A stretch of DNA of 64,000 nucleotides from Prostheceraeus crozeri. Taxonomy: Eukaryota > Platyhelminthes > Polycladida > Euryleptidae. Below the pieces are notes generated by a model, which worked only from the letters and a program-made list of their open reading frames with translations, searched no databases and had not been told where the DNA came from. Positions 49,128 to 61,142 of the stretch are shown in pieces. The first letter of the stretch is position 1; each line of letters begins with the position of its first letter. The position numbers were made by a program, and so were the translations under genes. The stretch lies in assembly GCA_907163375.1 (NCBI GenBank), contig CAJQUW010000478.1:124001-188000 (forward strand), read 5' to 3'.

Positions 49128-51472
49128 CAGGGCTGTGGAGCCGATGCGTTATCTCATCGGCTCCGGCTTCGGCTCCACGACACTGATGTGAAAGGCTCCG
49201 GCTCCGGCTCGGCTCCGGCTCCGGCTTTCTATCTATGCTGGTTATCCTGGATCCGTTGAACGGGTTTTTTGGATAACGGTGTGGCCTTTAGAGGCTTGCT
49301 ACAATCATCAAATTAGTTTTCATTAACAAGCAACGACTTAAGTTAATAATAAAAATGATAATAGCCTAATATAATGACAAATAACATACTTGTCATATAT
49401 TTTTGCATGAATTGACTATCTCTGAAAGATAAAATAAAGTTATAGCCAGGATTGGTTAAATTAGATAAAGATCTCCCGCACTGGCTAAATATAAATTGGC
49501 CTAGCCTGCAACCAGTCTACTACGAGGCTACATTAAATAAGACCACATGAGTGATGATGATATACCTAATTAGCCGTCACAGGGGCCGAATAGTAGTATA
49601 AGCTTTTTAACAAAGCTTGAATATGAAACTGGATAGCGTATGCCTCTAAATAGCTTATAGGGCCTGTATCTACTCGAACATGGAAAGGGTATCGGCTATA
49701 TAGCCAAATATACCGCATCAATAAAGATATCAATTGCTTTATTGAATATTAAAGTGTATATAGGCTAGCTTAGGTTGCTATTGTTATTTGTTATTGCCTT
49801 TATTCAATAGCCTGTTGGTCCATGAATAATATGATCGGTGGGTAGCCCACGACTCATCATCTGTAGAAATTGTAATTTAGATAGCCTCATTGCAGTGTAG
49901 GCTAGAAATGTACAATTGAAAATTATACTTAAAAAAATTAAAATTATCTAATTTAGGACAAGTTTTGTAATTCTATGCAGCATACTTAATAAGTTAAGGC
50001 TTAACTTACATTATATTAATTTCGTATTTTTTCATTATGTCGTAAAGTTGCACTAAATAATTCATCAATGATTCATGTATATTATTATATTCAATTTATG
50101 TATAACACATTACCACTATTCCTCTGATGATGGTTAGGCTGATGAAATTGAACTCGGAGTATCACACAGTATGTTGCAGGGTGCTATGCATAATAAAAAT
50201 TTGACTGCGAGCACCGAGCAGAAATCCCATCTACTTTGCTAGCTTTCGAATGCGCGTGCGGTTTAATGTCACAGACAATAGAAAAGGGAGGTCAAAAGGC
50301 GCCTTTATTGAGAGCGTCTCAGTCTTTTTTTATTGTTAACACATAAGTCAGCATGATATCAGCATAAAGTGTTGACAGACGGAAAAAATAATAATGAAAA
50401 TTCTTGAAATCCACAGGTCTATGACATTTGGGGAAATATTATTACACGATACGGCTCTTGTGCAGTCCTCCCCCCCCATTTTTTTCTCTGGTCAAAAGAT
50501 GCAGCACCATTGGATGTCCGTTTCAGCATCACCGGTTTGAGTGAAGCATTCCGTGCTGTTGTAAAAATCTACGTGGGTAATTGCGATGTCATGGTCGCAA
50601 ACTTCGTCAGCAAGTCAACATTGTAATTTGCCTTCGGGTTTTTTGCATTGAAATATACCCTTTGAATTTTGAAAGTCAAAGGAAATTCATTGTGAATGAG
50701 ATACCTTTAAAATAATAGGGCGCTACTAGAAGTGGCTGGGTCGCTTATTGCTATAGCCATGTGAGGACTTGTAGTCAGGTCATTCGTGTCAGTGTGAAGA
50801 GTTATCCCTCCAATCAAAATTGATCAAATTGAATAATCGATTGTTTTGAAAAATGTAGGTGGGGGGACTGCACAAGAGCCTACAATACAATCTAAGGAAA
50901 TTGGCATTGTCACAGATGCCAGTAGCTTCTGCCAGTAGCCATACCGATAGATGATAGCCTACATAGTAACCGTATTAGATTTAAGACATTGCGCAAGAAA
51001 TGTAGCTATATTATCTTTGCTGACTGAACTGGAAAATGTGTACATAAATGACTGGCGACTTGTCTCTAGGAATCTACAATCATCTAGTTAGCATGCATAT
51101 AACAAGTCTTCAAATTAATGGATTTTGGAGAATACGTTGTCAATATGGAAATTAGTCTTACGAAACATATGCAATAAAAAAATATTACACATGTGTGTAA
51201 ATATATAATAAATATAGTACAAAAGAAGGCGGCAACTGCAAAGAAAGATATCGTGGAGGACAGATCATTGGTATACTTAAAAGACATATCTTTAGATTTC
51301 AAATGATTTAATTTTTTTATGATGCCAATTAATAACTTTCAAAATTCTAGATTTATATCAAAGCTCAAACTATCGGAGCCGGAGCCGGGCCGGAGCCTTT
51401 GTGATAAATCGGCTCCGGCTCCGACCAAAACCATCGGCTCCTTAAGGCTCCGGCTCCGGCTCCACAGCCCTG
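49128..51472. mobile_element. hAT element, 2345 bp, in the nuclease gene
   Basis: It begins CAGGGCTGTGGAGCCG and ends CGGCTCCACAGCCCTG. The 8-bp duplication GTCGCAAC (49120-49127 and 51473-51480) is perfect. The termini are runs of GGCTCCGGCTCC. No transposase domain is seen inside, so it is non-autonomous. It carries another MITE at 50453-50880. Confidence 0.95.
50453..50880. mobile_element. Harbinger-like MITE inside the hAT element
   Basis: It begins GGCTCTTGTGCAGTCC and ends GGACTGCACAAGAGCC, a perfect 16-bp inverted repeat followed inward by C and G runs. TAC on both sides (50450-50452 and 50881-50883) is a 3-bp duplication as used by PIF/Harbinger. The 428-bp unit has no coding frame. 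Confidence 0.85.
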
Positions 51473-51519
51473 GTCGCAACAATCCAACATCTGTCCAACT
51501 TCAGCTCCTCATAAAGGTA

Positions 51520-53257
51520 AGGTCAGACATGAGAGAAGAAACTGATAGTTGACCTCGAATTACCAATGTTAGCTGCGAGAGGCCGGTCAGACTGGAGAGA
51601 GGGCTCTCATGAAAAGTGCTACCCCTCATTCTCACGCGTCGCCCCTCGACTTATTTCTGACTTTGCGAGTGACTAGAAATGTACCTGAGAGCTCACTCGC
51701 AAGCCTTGTCACACTGTACCTATGAGGTAGCGGATATTTCGAAGAACGCTTCTATAATTAGCTTCAAAACACAACTAGCAAGTTGTGTTGCGGTCAGACT
51801 GTGCGAGAGTTAGCTGATAGTAGCTCCCTTCAGCCAATTTCTTCTTCATATATCGTCATGAAGGATAGACGGCAGCAAGCTGCGGCTATTATCACCATTC
51901 TGCGAAAAAGATCATCGACAAAACGGAGAAGTTGCTGGGTTCGTGAATAGATTTCGGAACGGATAACATAGATATAGTAGAGAGAAACATCCTCGCGCAG
52001 CTCTGCGAACATTTGCCGAGCTTCACAAATTATCGTTGATGTCCCCGGGTTGAAAAAACTAGGTATTATTGTTAAAAAGTTTCTTGTTTTTTCTACTTGC
52101 TACAATTGCTAAATTTGTTATATTTTTTGTATGCACTGCTAGTCGTAAGAAATGTTTGTTAAATTCTTGAAAAAAAATATTAAAACATACAAATGCTGCA
52201 TTTGCTTGACTTCATAATTACTTTAATCAAAATTAGTAAATACTAATAATAGTAAATAGATGAAGAATTTAGATGATAGGCCTAATGATTCTGTATCACA
52301 CTAAATAATCTGACACTAATATAAAATAACTGAGCCGTTATCTTGCATTGTAAGGCATTATTTTGCCACATCTTTAAAAACATTATCCGTTACGTCGAAG
52401 AAATAACAAATTATCATGGTTTTCATAATACCGTCTTTTCCTAATAGGGGCCTAACGGTTATGAAATAACGAATAAAAGTGGTGCTATTTTTAAATCGGA
52501 CATAGAGTAAATTCGGGAAGAGGATAATGCACCTTTATTGCTAATCATCGGTACAGCGTGCCGTCTTACATCCATTAATAACACGACAGCAGTAAAAACT
52601 GTCGTGTGCTGTTCTCATAATTATATAAACAAGGATTCCGCTGTATTCAATCAACACTCAAAAGTGCATATCAATCAGAAGTGCTGTCCAGCCACAGATT
52701 TAGAGCGTTAGCAAGCGAAGTGATAAATACTTTTGATACATTTGATAAATACTTAAAATTTTTATGAACGTGTTGTCAAGGATGGGGCAAGCCGGGTCAT
52801 TAATACGACTTTGATGTATGTGGAGGAGGGGAGCAGCAGTAGGCCTACCCTTTTGCTCTGAGAACACGATCGGGAGTCGGAACTCTCAGAAAAGTTGAAC
52901 CGCGTTCTACTTTTGCTGATAGATCGTGGAAATCTCATTCAGAGCTATCAAGGTAGTACACACACTACAGAGAAACTTGATGGAGTTGAACTAGCAGGCA
53001 TTCTAGCAGTCTGTAGCAGAAGTCTCTATCAAGACGCTGTCACACTATCTCTCAACTAACCGAGCGCCCCGCTCCGACCGGTCGCCCCTCATTAATGACT
53101 GCCAACAAAGTTAGTAGCTCGCAGGAGGGTGCCAGACTACGTTTAGTTACTCGCAGTAACATTTTGATTGACATTAGAAATCCGCCTTGGAATCACTAAT
53201 TCTGACTGCTGATTGGTTGACTGCCTCACTCTCAGCTTCTAGCTCTCATGTCTGACC
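51520..53257 (+). mobile_element. third Harbinger derivative, non-autonomous
   Basis: GGTCAGACATGAGAG near 51521 and CTCTCATGTCTGACC ending at 53257 are inverted termini. GTA occurs at 51517-51519 and 53258-53260, a 3-bp duplication. Inside, a short plus-strand frame from about 51858 reads MKDRRQQAAAIITILRKRSS then RRSCWV and stops, matching the arginine-rich start of Harbinger nucleases. The rest of the nuclease is missing. Subterminal ACTCGCA/GCGAG repeats occur at both ends. It lies in the inner Harbinger's nuclease. Confidence 0.75.
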
Positions 53258-54550
53258 GTACCTTAACACTTCGTTTCTTTCCAACCGGCTCTTTTTCAAC
53301 TAACCGATGGGGATTTGTTTGGAGTGCACCAGACTACAGTGTGTCGCATAGTGCATCGAGTAACCGCTATCATAGCTGAGAAAGGAGATACATATATAAA
53401 CTTCCCAAACTCTTCCGAGCAAAACGTCGAACGTTGCAATTTTTATAATTTATTTGGATTCCCAGGCATCATTGGAGCAGTTGATGGAACCCATATTAAG
53501 ATCGAAAAGCCTGGAGGAGCGGCATCAGAACTATACAGGAATCGAAAAGATTTTTTTTCAATCAACACTCAAGTCATGTGTGACAGCAGACTAAAAATCA
53601 GAGATTTGGTTGTGCGATGGTATGGTAGCGCCCATGATTCAAGAATTTTTCGAAATTCGAGTTTGAGTAATAGGCTCGAATGTTTGCCTTCAGGATTCTG
53701 GCTTCTGGGTGACTCAGACTACCATGTCTCCCCCATATCTTGACCCCTTTTTGCGTCCTAGTTCTCGTGGGGAAGAAGCTTACAACAAAGCTCACTGCAA
53801 GGCAAGAAATGTCGTGGAGCGCTGCATTGGAGTTTGGAAACGTCGCTTTCCCCAGTCATCAAGTATGGTTTATGGGCGCATATTTCTCGATGCCCTGCAA
53901 TTATAGTAGCAACAGCTGTTCTTCACAACATGGCAATTGACGAAAAAGATCCTGACTTTGGAGAAGACGATTCTATTGACTTGCACGAAATAGTTTCTCA
54001 CTCGATAACTGGATCTGGATGTAACGCCATCCGTAACTCGATAGCCTCCCAGTATTCCTCTTGATCATTTATATTTAGCATTTTCAATGTACATGTAAAA
54101 TGTATGTATGTAAATCCACATGTAAACTTGTGTTGATTACATGATTGACAAATGGATTCTCTTGTTTTTTTATACTTTCTAACGGGTGACACATACAAGT
54201 TTTACTGAACTGTACTTTGTATTGCACCAAGTAGTGTAGTCCTGAACTGTAGTGTAGTACATGAATAGGCTAGACATGAGAAGATATGAGATGGAAGATG
54301 CGTAGGCCTAGGCTATTATCAGATATTTAATGGTTTCAATGTTCCACAGATAACATGCAGATTATAAAGGGAGAGTATACGGTATTCCATCACCAAAAAT
54401 ACGTAGCATGATTATGATCGTTGGGCACAATACTTGTGCACTCTATATAGTATATAGCTCGAAGCAAGAAATCAAAAGATCTTTCTTTGTGTCGGATTTT
54501 TTTATTCCAGTAAAACTACAGTATAACAGAGACATCACTTGTTCAGTAGA

Positions 54551-56221
54551 TCACTCATCTTTAAAACGCTGTCGTTTCTCTTGTAAAAATATCATTTTTG
54601 CGCGATAATATTCTTGCTTTAAGCGAATTGCCACGAGTTGTTCTTTCTTTTCTTCTGACATCATTTGAAGAAGATGCTGCTGGTATGTGTTCAAAACGCG
54701 CTTGCGTAAGTTTCGTGAAGGCTTGCAGGCAGATATTGGCACAACGTTCTGCTCACGATCCGCATTGCTTGAGCCTGCAATTTAAATAAGAGGATGCGAA
54801 GTTTCAATAAAAAGGTGCAGCATGTGGGATGCACCGTACAAACTAATTTTGATTTTTAATTAGGGTCCTACTGATAGGCTTTATCACTCTAACTTAAATA
54901 ATGCTTTTATTTTCTAGCACCATATTTTACTTACCGGATACACCCATTGCTGTTGGTTCCATTGTGTTTTCTTGTTTGTTATCATCATCCGTCCCATTGT
55001 TAGCTGCAATGACATTGTACAAACAATGAAGACATGTCAAAATTATTGCTCTTCATTTTAAAATTATCATGCAAAAAGAAAACCCTTCCATCATTATACC
55101 ATGTTAAAATTATCCAATGAATTGATTGAAATAAATTTGAAGTTACCGTAAAACCTCTATTTGAACGGCACCTCTAGTATAACGGCAGTCTGGAGGAGGA
55201 GTTGAAAAATTGAATGGCATCATCTAATTGAACGTCACCTCTAATTAAACGGCAGTGCGGGGAAATGTTCGAAAAATAGAGCGGCATGCCATTGTAATAG
55301 AGGTTTTACAGTATTCTTAATTACTATTAATGAGGCAAATAAATTACTTATGACTTATGACTTACTATATATTAATACATACAGGCGTTAAACTTAAATT
55401 TTCAATAATAGCTATGAAGCATTTTATATGATATACATAGAATTTGGTAGGCCTACCTTTCAGTTTCTGTAGGCCTACAATTTCTGTCATAAAGAGTGCA
55501 TGGGCCTACATACATTGTGCCAAGTATTGCTTGAAAACAATGTCAAAGTACATCATACTTATAGCGTATTATTATCACAATCATTTCAGAAAACTCAATA
55601 CTTACTTACCATCAGTTGGTGACGTGTTTTCAACCTTGACAGAGACTCCGAAGTCGACTTCATAATCCTCCGCATCACCCTCATCAGCAGATTGAAGTAA
55701 TTGAAGTAGATATTGGCCAGGACGGTCAGCGACAGCGTCAACTCGGTCGAGAGTATTTGCTTTTGATGTACACGCATCTTTCGGCGAAGAGTCCAGTACA
55801 TATATAGCTCGATCACAATCAAAGGTGTTTATCAAGTCGGATGGAGCATGAAGCTGTTCTGCAGGTACAATGTTTAGAACTCTTTCTGTGAGAGGAGATA
55901 TCTCAACCCTTGATGGGCCACCACCGGTTCCGCGACAGTCTTTTTTTCTTTTCTGTTATTGTTTTCTTTGCATCTTGTTTTGTTCTCCTCCAAAATTCCT
56001 TCAGCTCTTTGCTTGACCTCTGTCCAACACCTATCGCATTGAATTCTTCCTCGATTGCTTTCCAAGCGTTTATTTTTCTTTGCACCATTGGACCATGAGT
56101 ACTTTTGTTTTCTATTATGTTCATTCTCTGCGGATTTAGCAATTCAATCAATGTTGACTGTTCGATACTAGTGAAATTTTTGGCCCTTTTTCATTTTTGT
56201 TTTCTCCTCAGACACGCTCAT
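54551..56221 (-). CDS. inner Harbinger Myb/SANT-like protein, three exons
   Basis: This is the DNA-binding partner of the inner nuclease, convergent with it. Exon 1 (56221-55610) starts MSVSEEKTKMK and holds a trihelix (FTSIEQSTLIELL to ELKEFWRRTKQDAKK) followed by TGGGPSRVEISPLTERVL and an acidic region. Exon 2 (55003-54935, 23 codons) is acidic (NNGTDDDNKQENTMEPT). Exon 3 (54774-54551) ends in a basic coiled coil (YQQHLLQMMSEEKKEQ to FLQEKRQRFKDE). Splice sites GTAAGT/TGCAG fit in phase at both introns. Two one-base slips lie in A runs near 56190 and 55940, so the copy is probably dead but only slightly decayed. Confidence 0.85.
55146..55311. mobile_element. pogo-like MITE in the Myb-like intron
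   Basis: CCGTAAAACCTCTATT at the left and its inverted match (CTGTAAAACCTCTATT on minus) at the right, with TA on both sides (55144-55145 and 55312-55313). Inside are repeated CACCTCTA.T.AACGGCA phrases. It is 166 bp, non-coding, and lies within intron 1 of the Myb-like gene. Confidence 0.85.
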
Positions 56222-56879
56222 GATGCAAGAAGCTAATTTATGAAGATAACTGGCTAAGGGGCGGAAGCGAAAGCTAATGAATGAGTGAAACGGTCGCTTA
56301 TGAGCGCAGGCCGATGCATTATCAGTAGAGTGACAAATTGCTTTCTTGATGCGAGATTGAAAGGTGGATTTGCATTGTGTGAGAAAAAACAATGATCACG
56401 GTGCAGTTATTTACTCTATTGAGCGACTGGCTTCGTCTGCATCGAGTGAATGACTCACTCAGTGCCGAAGGAGTGATAACCTGAGAATTCCACTGTCTTC
56501 ATTCGAAGTCATACATTCCTCGACGCTACCAAGTTGTGTTCATGGGAACTTAAAATTTTACAACGCGTCCAAGATGAAAGTCTGCTAAACACTTTCTTCC
56601 AGATGACCTCTGTAAAGAACAAATCCTTCGAAAGTCATTGATTAGCTAGTCAGTGACTAATTTCATTCATCAAAATTGGTGCTTATACCTTTTCTAATCG
56701 TTGACTTTCTTGCTATTTAGCAAGTCATTGATTAAGTGGTCGTTTAACGAATGTTGGTGCATACGGCTGTAAGTCAGCAACTAAGTTTTCTCTCGGCATT
56801 ATTAATAAGGATTCCGTGTCAGCCGACTTAACTAGGTCACCGACTTAGTTAAGTCGCATTATTAATACCAGCCCAGAAT

Positions 56880-59690
56880 GCCAGTTTTCCGTGTTAGCCC
56901 CGTCAAATGAAAGGTTTTGCAGACAAAGATCCTGAGACCGCTGTTTTTTATGTATTTTAGTGGGTGGTCTTATAATTTGTAGCAGTTTCTAGAATTGCGA
57001 ACCTCAGTTGTGAAACTGAACTCGAAACTCAGGCTTAGTCGAAAATAGAAAATCTGAAATCGAATATAAGTCTGGAACCTTTTCTTTTTGCTTTGCATAG
57101 CCATGGATGACCCTTGTCACTTAGCCTACTATTGTTTCCATTGCCAGCATAATATATGCACAGTGGTATGAGACCTTTGTGATGGACGCTTAAGTGCTGC
57201 CTTTTGTGCAGTAAAAGCTGGTATAAGTAGTCAATAAGAATTTCATTTTTGCCAATTGATGAGCCGACAGCAGTCTAATTTTGTGACCGAGAAAGATCAA
57301 TTTTGATGCGTTGCAACCGGAAAGTTGCATTGAGTTTTTTAATGAACCGGTTAAATCAATCGTCATTGCAACATTGCATTTCCCAACTTACAGATTGGAG
57401 AACGCTTTCTGTCTGTTCTCATAAGGACTGCTTCTATAAGCTATTCAAATTCTAAAGAATTACATGCATGTACTATTACATGTATAAATGAATGCTGGGA
57501 TAATTATCATTTAAGAAATTAAAGTTTAGAGTTCGTCGTTTACTTTTCTCAGGAGTAAATTTCAATTTTCGTATTCTGATGCGAATTTTATGATTCTATT
57601 TCAGTTTTTAGGCGTGATCTTCCTCTTCAACAATCCATTCTGCCTCGCATGCTCATGCCAATAGAAATCCAATTTTTCGCTTTGCTTAAGGTAGTGAGAC
57701 TAAAAATAGACAACAGGTGATTGTTGATGGTAATTTCCGCTCCTCGGCTATGCGCCGATTTGTGTCAATGTTGTTTGGTCTTGTGGCCATAAGCAACAAC
57801 TGAAATCCCAACACATCAGTTTCAATGACAGCTGGCATAAAGAATAGGTCACAAAAGCGCAAGCCATAAGTCGGCTTTGATGTCTGTGGCACACAGGATA
57901 AACCATAAGCCGTTACACAAGGCATTTTGCATCTATTTTGACAGTATACAGTGTTCATGCTCATTTTTTTATCACAGATGGTAGATTTGTATTAGTGTCT
58001 TAGTTTCTCATTGTGATATGACTCGTCATTCTCTATATTTGCGTTCTTGAATTGGTTGGAAAGATCTACCAACAATATTCTTCTACCTGCCTCTATGTTA
58101 TGGAAGATCGTGAAACGACTTGCGGGACGATATCTTATAGCTTTTTCTGTGTGTTTCCGGCCTAAGGAGAAACAAATTTGTGCATTATGTAAAAATTGTA
58201 GATTCTTGTCGTAAGGCAGTGTATTGTGTACTATTTTCTCACAATATTAAATACAAAATACTTAAAGTGAAATAAATAATGATAATGACCGTGAATATTT
58301 AAGAAGTGCACTGACAAAGTGCCGGTGCCTAGCCATTATCAACCACATGAACCCACCATCGATGCCGCAGTCATGATGACAATGCCCACGACGCAATGTT
58401 GCTTCCACAGAGATAAATTGTTTTGTCTGCTTTGTTCTGGCTCCTCGTGGTCGTCACCCAGCCAGAACTAGACACAAAAGGGGAAGAAGATCAATTTTCC
58501 ATTCAACGTAATGCAAAGTCAAGCCAGAAGATTGACACTACATTAAACGTACACAGTCAGAAAATTAGATCGCGAGGAGTCGAACGGTGTGATAATATTT
58601 TCCATTTGACAAATTTATCACTAAAAATAGTCGAGCTAAAGATACGTACTTTTCACTTGACAGGCCTGCTTGCGATCTGACCGCTGAGGCACGCTGACAC
58701 GAGCTACTTATCAATGCGCGCGCTTGTCCAATCACAAGCCAAAGAGAAACGGATAGCTTATGTCAACTTCTATCGCATGCTACCATTGCTTACAATGGCT
58801 GGGATAGGATTATGTCTGCTCTAGACTAACCCACACGAAAATGAATCAATCTCACTGGTCCTTTGCATGTGCATATTCTGTCTACTCCTCTAGTATTATT
58901 GAGTGTTAGATATATATCTATACTCATTCATTTCAGCTGACCGCGTATGCTCTCCATGCACGTAACATTCATCAACCCTCAAATGTTCACATGTAGTTAA
59001 TCTCCTCAACGTCATGTATATATTCTATCTGTTGACAGTAGTTGGCAACAGTTTAGTAAATGTTAGATTGATCAAATTTCTAATATCTGAATTCATTTCT
59101 TCCCGAGTGTAACAAGAGAATGAAGAGGTTCTTGCGATGTTACAAACATTTCTCAATTTTAATCATTCTCGTCTCTTCCATCTGTAGATGATTGCATTTC
59201 TTTCAACACAGAGGGGAAGGAAATATCAAATTATTGCAATTATCGATTCCTTATATTGCATGGCTCATAAACTTGTCACTCATATTTGACTCCATTTGAT
59301 AAATCTTCAACAGAAACAAAATCGAATGGATCGTCTTCCAGTTCCTTGTTTTTCCATGTCAATCTCACTGTTCGTCGTCGTAAAATTTTATATTAAGTTT
59401 TATGAGAATAGAGTTTGACATTCAGGAAGTGAGACATTACGACCCGAACTGCGAAACCTAAGCACATGGAATTCAATCATTTCAACTCGAATTACAAACA
59501 ATTTGATGTCTTAGAGAAAGCATATTATTGTAAATACAAAACGAGGGGTAGAAATAGTTTAATCGTCTACCTAAACCTTGCATGTTCTGGTGTGAGTTGA
59601 CTGTCAGATTTGCAATTAGGAAGTTAGTGAAATTTCGACGGGAATTCACTAAATATCACTTTAAACACTGTAGTTTAACTTGCAAATTTC
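56880..59690. other. no gene called
   Basis: A 92-codon minus frame (57686-57964) and an 85-codon plus frame (58423-58680) have no domain. On minus near 58695-58575, A-box-like CTCAGCGGTCAGATCG and B-box-like GTTCGACTCC occur but about 120 bp apart, too far for a normal SINE head. Confidence 0.35.
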
Positions 59691-59701
59691 ACTAACTTGC
59701 T

Positions 59702-60097
59702 AATTTTAGAACGAAGAAATTTATAAGTTGTATTGATCAATACTGGCCACGCTGCCTCTTTTAGTGCGAACGGCAGAAAGAATGAACACTCTTAAGCGGC
59801 ATTGAACATCATTTACATCTAAAACCTGAGATTTACAGGAAGTCAAGAATGACAATGAAATAAATTAACAATACGAAGTTCTACAAAGTTCAGTGAAATA
59901 GTAAGAATTAAAAATCGTGACAAAAGATGCGCCCACGTTCCTCAAAACCAGCAGCATCAGCTATTACGAGGCATCACCAAACATGTTCTTTTGGTCCCAT
60001 GAATGTTCATTCTTTCTGCCATTCACACTAAAAGAGGCAGCGTGGCCAGTGTAGATCAATACAACTTCGACTTATGAGTTTCTTACTTCTAAAATTT
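59702..60097. repeat. foldback with arms near 90 bp
   Basis: Arms 59702-59790 and 60003-60097 are inverted copies. Shared blocks are GGCCACGCTGCCTCTTTTAG and GGCAGAAAGAATGAACA. The spacer is about 210 bp. It looks like a hairpin MITE. No terminal duplication was seen. Confidence 0.75.
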
Positions 60098-60956
60098 TTA
60101 TACAAACTGGCGATCACGAAAGGAAAACTTGCTTATTGCAAATCTCAAATTTACCCGGGCATGGCTGCAACTTTAAATAGGGAGTTGTGTCGATGTTGAG
60201 AGATGTGAACTAGGCCTGCTGATGATTCCTGATATTGGATGAAGTGGCAGCTATTCAGGTCTGTTCTCATTTTTCAACTGAGGTGGCAACTCAATATCTA
60301 ATTGTTCTGTTTACATTGAGATTAACATGTTTGAAATATAGAGTTCGACAAAAATGCGCCTTCGGAAACAATCGTTTTATTAAGTTTGCATTTATCATTT
60401 TCATCCATCATTATGACAATTATCAAGACTAATAGATTTTTGAGCGAATCTTGAAATATTATAATTGATTATGAAATAATATACATAACTGTGTTCAGAT
60501 AATAAAGCAAGGCCGTAGCCTGCCTAGGGCATTTAAACTAAAAGTCGCGAGCCATGCCAGGGCCGAAATCGGGTCCAAATCTTGACTAATATTAGGTCAC
60601 CACCCTATTCGCAAAATTCATCAATTCATCAATGAATGTTGAAACAGTGATGTGATGTGTGACCGACAGTGATACAACACGCACGCGGTGTCCAAAACCC
60701 AAAAGCTGACTGTTTATTCATGGCCTAGATAGATGCAAATCTTCCATTCTAGGCTTTAGACTCTGCGAATTTCAGTTAATTAATGAAAAGTATCAATATA
60801 TTAAAAGCCGTGCTATTTATAGGTCTTTAGAAAAATCTCCTAAGATTTCGCCTGATATAATGAGATATATAATATGTCATATACTATACTTTACTTATAT
60901 TTTGACCTATTCCATCCTTTACTTTACCTTTACTGTTATATATATACAGTATATAT
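60098..60956. other. no recognisable gene
   Basis: AT-rich spacer with TATATA-rich simple sequence towards 60940. Confidence 0.35.
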
Positions 60957-61113
60957 AAAGATAAATTAAAAAAATTCAACGTAGTCTCAAGATAAAATTG
61001 TTTATTCACCTTTATTCATCATTTACTTCGTTCACCTGATGAAGTCTTACACGAAAATTCGTGAATAAACAATTTTATCTTGAGACTACGTTGAATTTTT
61101 TTAATTTATCTTT
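60957..61113. repeat. perfect 53-bp-arm hairpin
   Basis: Arms 60957-61009 and 61061-61113 are exact reverse complements by eye, with a 51-base loop. Perfect identity over 53 bp implies recent origin or active maintenance. The loop holds the hammerhead-like core described separately. Confidence 0.92.
61031..61065 (+). ncRNA. hammerhead-ribozyme-like core
   Basis: In order: TTCAC, CTGATGA, a 10-base stem-II region, GAAA, ATTC, GTGAA. TTCAC pairs with GTGAA as stem I. CTGATGA and GAAA are the invariant hammerhead core. GAAAATTC would form a loopless two-pair stem III ending in the cleavable C at 61060, the same layout as GAAACGTC in the minimal dimer-acting hammerheads of Penelope-like elements. 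Stem II is weak (at best GT with AC), so activity is uncertain. Confidence 0.5.
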
Positions 61114-61140
61114 ATTATTAAGTCTCATGGAGATTACTTA

Positions 61141-61142
<2 letters not shown>

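Larger units (their letters stand above)
48924..54064 (+). pseudogene. inner Harbinger nuclease, split by two transposons
   Basis: Three pieces belong together. 48924-49127 encodes the N-terminus (MMHRYNDFYEAERRGVLGK to DEEFRLRFRLGKPTFMLLL). 51481-51516 encodes NPTSVQLQLLIK. 53266-54064 encodes LRFFPTGSF, GDLFGVHQTTVCRI and the catalytic motifs IIGAVDGTHIKI, WLLGDSDY and NVVERCIGVWKRRFP, ending in ATAVLHNMAIDEKDP. The first gap is a hAT with perfect 8-bp duplication, the second a Harbinger derivative. At least three frame changes lie in the last piece (near 53305, 53725 and 53885). The gene is dead, though all three catalytic acids remain. Confidence 0.88.
48691..56766. mobile_element. inner PIF/Harbinger transposon, 8.1 kb with inserts
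   Basis: CCGTATGCACCAAC at 48691 and its inverted match ending GTTGGTGCATACGG at 56766 are the termini. TGT lies immediately before the left end and one base after the right end, a likely 3-bp duplication. Subterminal blocks share AGTCA..GACTAA motifs. It contains a nuclease relic on plus and a Myb-like gene on minus. Removing the hAT (49128-51472) and the third Harbinger derivative (51520-53257) leaves about 4 kb. Confidence 0.85.
44426..56874. mobile_element. outer PIF/Harbinger transposon, 12.4 kb with inserts
   Basis: GGGCTGGTATTAATAAT at 44426 and its reverse complement ending at 56874 are the outer termini. Similarity continues inward through ACTTAACTAAGTC motifs for about 100 bp. The element's own genes are a Myb-like protein on plus (44718-46431) and a DDE nuclease on minus (46840-48492), convergent. 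Everything from 48691 to 56766 is a second Harbinger inserted close to its right end. Without inserts the element would be about 3.6 kb, normal for the superfamily. A clear 3-bp target duplication was not seen (CCA against AGA). Confidence 0.88.

Noticed and set aside
58575-58695. tRNA-derived SINE on minus
   Set aside because: The A-box- and B-box-like sites are about 120 bp apart, too far for a normal pol III promoter.
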